From: Deltaproteobacteria bacterium
GTDB lineage: Bacteria; Desulfobacterota; Desulfobacteria; Desulfobacterales; C00003060
DNA: 10,143 bases
Direction: 5' to 3'
Assembly: GCA_019309245.1 (NCBI GenBank)
Contig: JAFDGP010000065.1
Span: forward strand, 1 to 10,143
In this document: positions 5,739 to 10,143 of the stretch, one piece after another
Position numbering within the stretch: the first letter of the stretch is position 1
Layout of the letters: the number at the start of each line of letters is the position of its first letter
The notes under the pieces: generated by a model
The model's database searches: none
The model's input: the letters and a program-made list of their open reading frames with translations, nothing else
Told to the model about the DNA's origin: nothing
Position numbers and translations under genes: made by a program

Positions 5739-7787
5739 TTATACAGGAGGGTCTATGGCCTCGTCATAATGCGAGAAATGCATGGAAAAGGTTCCCCGGC
5801 CCTGGGTGGCCGACCGCAGCGCCGTTGAATAGCCGAACATCTTAGACAGCGGGACCGTGGCTTTGATAATGCGCAGTCCTGCGCGAGGCTGCAGATTATC
5901 CACCTTGCCTCCCCGAGCATTGATTTCGTTGATTACCTCCCCCATAAATCCTTCCGGCACCAGGATTTCCACCGCCATGATGGGTTCCAGCAGGAAAGGA
6001 GCCCCTCCTTGCAGGCCCTCCTTAAAGGCCATGGAGGCCGCCACTTTGAACGCCAACGCACTGCCCAGGGACTCCCGGTACACCGCATCGACCAGCGAGG
6101 CTTCCACATCCAGGACGGGATAACCCAGCACAACGCCTGTAGCCATGGATTCCATCACGCCAGCTTCAATGGCGGGGATCAATTCCTCCGGCAGCGCCGT
6201 TTGCTCCAGCCGGCTCAAAAATCGATTGCCCGCGCCCCGCTGCCGAGGGGTGAGCCTCAGGCCAACCCGGGCAAAATGATGAACCCCTCCGATTTCCTTG
6301 TCAAAGGTGGCTGTTGCTTCGGCCACCTCCGCGATGGTTTCCTTATAGACGACCTGCGGCTTGCCCACATTGACTTGGGTATTGAACTCGCGCTTGAGTC
6401 GGTTGACAAGAATTTCCAGGTGTAGCTCGCCCATCCCGGAAATAATCGTCTGGCCCGTTTCTTCATCCTGCTTCACGCGAAACGTCGGGTCTTCGGCCTC
6501 GAGTTTTTCAAGTGCCTGGCCGAGTTTTTCCTGGTCCGCATGGGTCTTCGGCTCTACAGCCACCGATATGACCGGCTCATAGGTCTCAATGGGTTCAAGC
6601 AGTATCGGATGGGACCGGTGACAAAGGGTATCTCCGGTTTCAGAAACCTTGAGTCCCACGACGCCCACAATATTGCCGGCCCCGACCTCGTCGATCCGTT
6701 GCCTCTTGTTGGCGTGCATGGCAAGAATTCTGGCGATTTTTTCTGTTTTCTTCTTGCCCGGGTTAAGCACTTCGTCCCCCGCGCGGAGTCGACCCGAATA
6801 TATTCGCACGTAACTCAACTTCCGGCCTTGATCCATCATGACCTTGAACACCAAAGCCACCAGCGGAGCCTGGTTGGAGGCCGGCGCTTCTCTCAACTCT
6901 CCGGAGTCGGGATCGGCCCCTTTGACGGGCGGCGTGTCCAACGGGCTGGGCAAGAAATCGACGATCCCGTTCAAAAGCGGCTGAATTCCCCTATTCCGAA
7001 GCGCCGCCCCGCAAAATACGGGGACCAGATCCAGTGAAATGGTCGCCTTGCGGATGGCAGATACCAGGATATCGGACCCCACGGGTGTCTCGGCCAGATA
7101 GGCCTCCATGATGGCATCGTCAAACTCGGCAACGGTTTCTACCAGGTGCTCGCGGTGTTCGTTGGCGGCATCGATTAGGGCCTCGGGAATGTCCGTTTCC
7201 AAAAACGTGGCCCCCAGGGTCTCGTCTTCCCATACAAGCTGCTTCATCTTGAGAAGATCGATCACTCCCTCAAAGGATTCTTCGCTACCCACGGGGACCT
7301 GCATAATCAGCGGGTTGGCGCCAAGACGGTCCCGGATCATCTGGACCGTCCCGAAAAAATCCGACCCGACCCGATCCAGCTTGTTGACAAAAGCGATTTT
7401 TGGCACCCGATATTTGTCGGCTTGATGCCAGACTGTTTCCGATTGGGGCTCTACCCCGCCCACAGCACAAAACACTCCGATTGCTCCGTCCAAAACTCTC
7501 AGGCAACGCTCCACCTCAATCGTAAAGTCTACATGACCGGGTGTATCGATGATATGGATCTCAGCATCTCTCCAGTGACAGGTCGTCACCGCGGAAGTAA
7601 TGGTAATACCGCGTTCTTGTTCATACGGCATCCAGTCCATAACCGCCTGCCCGTCGTGGACTTCGCCCATCTTGTGGGAACGCCCCGTATAGTACAGGAT
7701 CCGTTCCGTCACGGTGGTTTTGCCCGCATCAATATGGGCGATGATCCCGATATTTCGCATCTTTTTTGCAGGCACTGCTTTTGCCAT
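5739..7787 (-). CDS. fusA: Elongation factor G paralogue (translational GTPase)
   Basis: A 682-residue EF-G-type ribosomal GTPase, slightly shorter than E. coli EF-G (704). The G domain is intact: AHIDAGKTT at 17-25, switch I ERGITIT at 58-64, DTPGH at 81-85, NKLD at 135-138 (NKMD is usual) and CGAAL as G5. Domains II, III (GMGELHLEIL), IV and V follow in order. The gene is not in a str operon with rpsL/rpsG/tuf, and its N-terminus resembles second EF-G copies of deltaproteobacteria, so I read it as a paralogue. Both loops at the tip of domain IV diverge: GGVHHFAR at 500-507 where GGRGQYGH is typical, and YRESLGSA at 570-577 where YHDVDSSE is typical. The start ATG follows the GerMN stop by 9 bases with AGGA directly before it, suggesting translational coupling. 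A role in translocation, recycling or stress translation is open. Confidence 0.95.
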   Translation of the reverse strand: MAKAVPAKKMRNIGIIAHIDAGKTTVTERILYYTGRSHKMGEVHDGQAVMDWMPYEQERGITITSAVTTCHWRDAEIHIIDTPGHVDFTIEVERCLRVLDGAIGVFCAVGGVEPQSETVWHQADKYRVPKIAFVNKLDRVGSDFFGTVQMIRDRLGANPLIMQVPVGSEESFEGVIDLLKMKQLVWEDETLGATFLETDIPEALIDAANEHREHLVETVAEFDDAIMEAYLAETPVGSDILVSAIRKATISLDLVPVFCGAALRNRGIQPLLNGIVDFLPSPLDTPPVKGADPDSGELREAPASNQAPLVALVFKVMMDQGRKLSYVRIYSGRLRAGDEVLNPGKKKTEKIARILAMHANKRQRIDEVGAGNIVGVVGLKVSETGDTLCHRSHPILLEPIETYEPVISVAVEPKTHADQEKLGQALEKLEAEDPTFRVKQDEETGQTIISGMGELHLEILVNRLKREFNTQVNVGKPQVVYKETIAEVAEATATFDKEIGGVHHFARVGLRLTPRQRGAGNRFLSRLEQTALPEELIPAIEAGVMESMATGVVLGYPVLDVEASLVDAVYRESLGSALAFKVAASMAFKEGLQGGAPFLLEPIMAVEILVPEGFMGEVINEINARGGKVDNLQPRAGLRIIKATVPLSKMFGYSTALRSATQGRGTFSMHFSHYDEAIDPPV

Positions 7788-7796
7788 TCCTGATCT

Positions 7797-8354
7797 CTAT
7801 TTCACCAGCAACAAATCCGCTCTCAGCGGATATCGGATGTCGATATGCCCCGCCAGCGTCTGTGCATCACGGCCCTCAATGAGGATCTTCACCGCCTGAA
7901 TCTCCGGCATGTTCAAACACAGACTGTTGACCACGGAATAGATGGAAAGCAACTCGGTCAAACTGCCTCCCGGGTGGTTGTCCCTAACCGCCTTGTTGAA
8001 ATCCACGTACCCGACCCCGTTTTCATCCACATAGAGGGCCAAAAGCTCTGTCTCGGCCGGTAACGTCCGGGTCAAGGGGCCGGTCGGACCTTCAATCAGG
8101 GCGGTAACGATTGCCTTCGCTCGGTCCACAACTCTCTCCGGTAACACCATGCTGCGGCGCTCGGCACTCAGATGGCTCTCATCGCCACCGGAAAAATAGA
8201 GGTATACTTCCGGCCTGGCCGTCTTGGGAAACGCCTGACGATGAGAAGTCGGCCGGACCGGCACTTGTGATGACAGGTGTCGAAACACAAAAACAGCCCC
8301 AGTGACCACGCACGCCACCACAAGCAAGAAGGGGCCGTATCGTCGCATTCTCAT
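7797..8354 (-). CDS. Membrane-anchored GerMN-domain protein
   Basis: A 185-residue protein with an N-terminal membrane anchor (about residues 6-26, after MRMRR) and one GerMN domain at about 48-180. Typical GerMN features are VYLYF at 50-54, ALIEGP near 85-90, TLPAETELL near 98-105, VGYVDFN at 114-120, the IYSVVNSL helix, VKILIEG at 155-161 and GHIDI at 169-173. In Bacillus the domain occurs in GerM, a spore envelope protein, but it is also widespread in non-sporulating bacteria, where its function is unclear; an envelope-facing role is inferred from the anchor. The ATG at 8354 is preferred because AGG lies five bases upstream and it sits 44 bases past a good promoter; a TTG at 8387 and an ATG at 8348 are alternatives. 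It forms a likely two-gene operon with the EF-G paralogue. Confidence 0.87.
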   Translation of the reverse strand: MRMRRYGPFLLVVACVVTGAVFVFRHLSSQVPVRPTSHRQAFPKTARPEVYLYFSGGDESHLSAERRSMVLPERVVDRAKAIVTALIEGPTGPLTRTLPAETELLALYVDENGVGYVDFNKAVRDNHPGGSLTELLSIYSVVNSLCLNMPEIQAVKILIEGRDAQTLAGHIDIRYPLRADLLLVK

Positions 8355-8397
8355 GAAGCCTACACGTCTGAGCCGTTGAATTCGCAATAGTCAAAGC

Positions 8398-8426
8398 TTA
8401 TTACGCAATTCTAGGTCCTGTGTCAA
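8398..8426 (-). promoter_or_regulatory. Probable sigma-70 promoter of the GerMN-EF-G operon
   Basis: On the minus strand a perfect TTGACA (8421-8426) is followed after 17 bases by TAATAA (8398-8403), with TG two bases before it as in an extended -10. It lies in the 106-base gap after the methyltransferase stop, giving a leader of roughly 35-40 bases to the ATG at 8354. The -10 is imperfect. Confidence 0.55.
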
Positions 8427-8460
8427 GAACGCGCACGGCCAAGGCATCCCCTTGCCCTGT

Positions 8461-9873
8461 CTATGCCCCTCGTGGTGCCAGATCTGAGATGCGATCCAGC
8501 CTGGCTACACACTCAATATGGTATGTCTGGGGAAACATATCCACCGGTTGCACTTCCACCACATGATAGCGTTCTTTGAGCATTGCAAGATCTCTGGCCA
8601 GGGAGGCCGGATTACAGGAAACATAAACAATTCTCTCAGGCGCCATGTCGGCCACAGCCTTCACCACATCGGGATGCATGCCCGCCCGTGGCGGATCAAT
8701 AATAACAACGTCGGGGCGGTGATGGATCCGGGCCAGGCCCAACAGAATATCGCCGCAGATAAACCGGCAGTTGTTGATATGATTTGTGCGACAGTTTTCC
8801 TCGGCATCCTGAACCGCGCTTTCGGAAATTTCAATACCCACAATGCCTGCGGCCCGGTTCGACAAGAACACCGGAATCGTTCCGGTGCCGCTATAAAGAT
8901 CCACGACGGTTTCCTGGCCGGTCAGGCCCGCATAGTCCTGAACGACCTGATAAAGGCGCTGTGCGCCCACCGTATTGGTCTGAAAAAAAGAATTGGCCGA
9001 AATTTTAAACGCGTACCCCCCGATTTGATCGATAATAAACCCCCGGCCTGCCAGGATCTGTTCGTACTCACCCACCGCGATCGCAGCTCGCCTGGTATTT
9101 ACATTATGGATTACCGAACACACGGCATCATAGGCGGAAAAAAGCCGGTCCGCCAAAGGCTGCACCCACGAACGCCGCCCCCCGGAGGTGACAATGTTCA
9201 CCATCCATTGGTCATGGGCTGCTGAATGTCGCAACATCAAAAAACGCCAGAATCCCTGATGAGACTTTAGACCGTAGGGAGCAATGCCGCTGTTGCGGGC
9301 GTACCGTCTGACATCGGCCAGCAATTTGTTTCCGAGCTCGCTCTGAAGCAGGCATCGGTCGACGTCCAATACCTTGTGAAACGTACCAGGCACATGCAAA
9401 CCCAACGCAAAATCCACAGACACCCCCGGAGCATGGAGTTCAACAGGCAGAAGCCATCGACGGTCTGAAAACGAAAACTCCATCTTGTTTCGGTACCTGT
9501 ACAAGTTTTCGTTCCCAATGCCGGCGGCCACGCGCACGCCTTCAAGGCCGCCGATGTGCTCGAGACATTCCCGCACCTGCTGGGTCTTATAGGCCACCTG
9601 CCTGTCGTAGCGTAGACATTGCCACGTGCAGCCGCCACAAAAGCCATGGTACCGGCATGGGGCAAATATCCGATCGGCTGACGGTTCTATCAACTCAATT
9701 ATGCGAGCTTCGGCATAATTTCGCTTCTTTCGAAAGACCCTCGCCCGAACCACATCGCCGGGGATCGCCTGTTCCACCATCACCCGAAACCCGTCCACCG
9801 TGGCCAACCCGCGGCCGCCGAAGATGACCCTCTCTATCTTAAGTTCCAGAATCTGGCCTTTTTTTATGGTCAT
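8461..9873 (-). CDS. rlmD: 23S rRNA (uracil-5-)-methyltransferase, RlmD/RumA family
   Basis: A 470-residue class I SAM-dependent tRNA/rRNA m5U methyltransferase. An N-terminal TRAM RNA-binding domain (about 1-62) precedes the iron-sulfur cysteines C73, C79 and C82 (CRYHGFCGGC) and C174 (DVDRC), matching the [4Fe-4S] ligands of E. coli RumA. The catalytic half has SFFQTN at 295-300, SAM-binding DLYSGTGT at 325-332, DPPRAG at 393-398, the nucleophile C420 in YVSCNPASLARDL, and the general-base Glu E454 in DMFPQTYHIE. E. coli RlmD methylates U1939; in this phylum related enzymes may target U747, U1939 or both, so the exact site is not assured. I start at the ATG at 9873, where the TRAM domain begins and GGTGGTGAG precedes it; the frame stays open to 9984 but is unconserved there. 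It is likely a separate transcript from the GerMN-EF-G pair. Confidence 0.93.
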   Translation of the reverse strand: MTIKKGQILELKIERVIFGGRGLATVDGFRVMVEQAIPGDVVRARVFRKKRNYAEARIIELIEPSADRIFAPCRYHGFCGGCTWQCLRYDRQVAYKTQQVRECLEHIGGLEGVRVAAGIGNENLYRYRNKMEFSFSDRRWLLPVELHAPGVSVDFALGLHVPGTFHKVLDVDRCLLQSELGNKLLADVRRYARNSGIAPYGLKSHQGFWRFLMLRHSAAHDQWMVNIVTSGGRRSWVQPLADRLFSAYDAVCSVIHNVNTRRAAIAVGEYEQILAGRGFIIDQIGGYAFKISANSFFQTNTVGAQRLYQVVQDYAGLTGQETVVDLYSGTGTIPVFLSNRAAGIVGIEISESAVQDAEENCRTNHINNCRFICGDILLGLARIHHRPDVVIIDPPRAGMHPDVVKAVADMAPERIVYVSCNPASLARDLAMLKERYHVVEVQPVDMFPQTYHIECVARLDRISDLAPRGA

Positions 9874-9910
9874 CTCACCACCCAACCCTGTCTGATCCCA
9901 AATCCACCGC

Positions 9911-10028
9911 CAAAAAAACGAAGATCGGACTCTTATGGCATGATTGCAGCGTGTTGAACAAAAACGCTGGTTGAAACCCTTCACTTGGCTTCAGCGTGGG
10001 CAGCTCCATTTTGATCTTCGTTTTTTTG
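9911..10028. repeat. Perfect 16-bp inverted repeat around 86 bases upstream of rlmD
   Basis: CAAAAAAACGAAGATC at 9911-9926 is exactly the reverse complement of 10013-10028. On the minus strand the second arm ends in a run of seven T, 37 bases before the rlmD ATG. Inside the loop a small stem, CAGCG with CGCTG, can form near 9952-9970. It could be the terminal repeats of a tiny mobile fragment, or an attenuator or terminator in the rlmD leader. The flanks show no target duplication. Confidence 0.6.
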
Positions 10029-10143
10029 ACCCTTCGGGGATGCCGATTTTACCGGATCTGCTTTGTTGGTGGGCGCTTGAAGTACAACAGTACGTCGGCA
10101 CGCCCACCGCCTCGCATCTCCGGCAAACTCGGCAACCGGTGGA
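9981..10143 (-). CDS. Possible C-terminal end of an unknown protein, cut by the window edge
   Basis: One minus-strand frame is open from the right edge to a TGA at 9981-9983, giving about 53 residues. The last 30 are hydrophilic and rich in Lys, Asn, Ala and Asp (including TNKADPVKSASPKGQKNEDQ), like a disordered protein tail. No domain is recognisable, and another frame is also open for much of the stretch, so this may be chance. If real, it would end 107 bases before the rlmD start on the same strand. Confidence 0.25.
   Translation of the reverse strand, partial: PPVAEFAGDARRWACRRTVVLQAPTNKADPVKSASPKGQKNEDQNGAAHAEAK
10068..10108. other. Strong hairpin at the right edge
   Basis: GGTGGGCG at 10068-10075 pairs perfectly with CGCCCACC at 10101-10108. 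Inside, GTAC at 10082-10085 pairs with GTAC at 10090-10093 around an AACA loop. No T-run follows on either strand. It lies inside the possible partial coding frame, so it may be a chance coding palindrome or part of a repeat. Confidence 0.5.

Noticed and set aside
5745..5757. AGGAGG followed by ATG on the plus strand
   Set aside because: The frame stops after four codons (MASS), and the bases are the 3' end of the EF-G gene read backwards.
6636..6648. Palindrome GGTTTCAGAAACC, considered as a parS site
   Set aside because: It lacks the CACGTG core of parS, has an odd centre and lies inside EF-G coding sequence. GTGAAACGT near 9376 is only a half match.
8424..8460. CAAGG/CCTTG hairpin after rlmD as a terminator
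   Set aside because: Only a 5-bp stem and no T-run on the minus strand; the promoter for the next operon overlaps this stretch.
1419..9873. One linked ribosome-quality system made of the NYN nuclease, EF-G paralogue and RlmD
   Set aside because: All three act on RNA or ribosomes, but they sit in separate transcription units with unrelated genes between them; proximity alone does not support one system.

Overview
This looks like a chromosomal segment from a Desulfobacterota (deltaproteobacterial) bacterium, possibly a sulfate reducer. That placement is inference. It rests on the cysteine-rich PAS sigma-54 regulator and on a second EF-G whose N-terminal wording resembles non-str-operon EF-G copies I associate with this group. 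Coding is dense and the composition looks even, with no tRNA, rRNA, CRISPR array, transposase, phage or plasmid gene seen.

Left part (1-3751): a plus-strand sigma-54 activator (PAS, AAA+, Fis-type HTH) meets a minus-strand NYN/YacP-type nuclease with back-to-back stop codons. Upstream of the nuclease on the same strand are parB and parA, which overlap by 8 bases and form a classic chromosomal partition pair. No mnmG/rsmG neighbour and no parS site is visible.

Middle (3752-5738): a divergent intergenic region, then an exported BepA-like M48 metalloprotease with C-terminal TPRs on the plus strand. The gap between it and the convergent EF-G gene is filled by a roughly 256-base imperfect inverted-repeat element with a very stable central hairpin.

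Right part (5739-10143): on the minus strand, a membrane-anchored GerMN-domain protein and an EF-G paralogue sit 9 bases apart behind a plausible sigma-70 promoter. The EF-G has intact GTPase motifs, but both loops at the tip of domain IV differ from the canonical sequence. Upstream is an RlmD/RumA-type 23S rRNA uracil-5 methyltransferase. Its leader carries a perfect 16-base inverted repeat around 86 bases, and next to it is what may be the 3' end of another minus-strand gene cut by the window.

Most genes are recognisable housekeeping or regulatory families. I see no defence system or biosynthetic cluster. The least explained items are the 5.5 kb inverted-repeat element, the 16-base inverted repeat near 10 kb, the cysteine cluster in the PAS domain and the domain IV tip of the EF-G paralogue.
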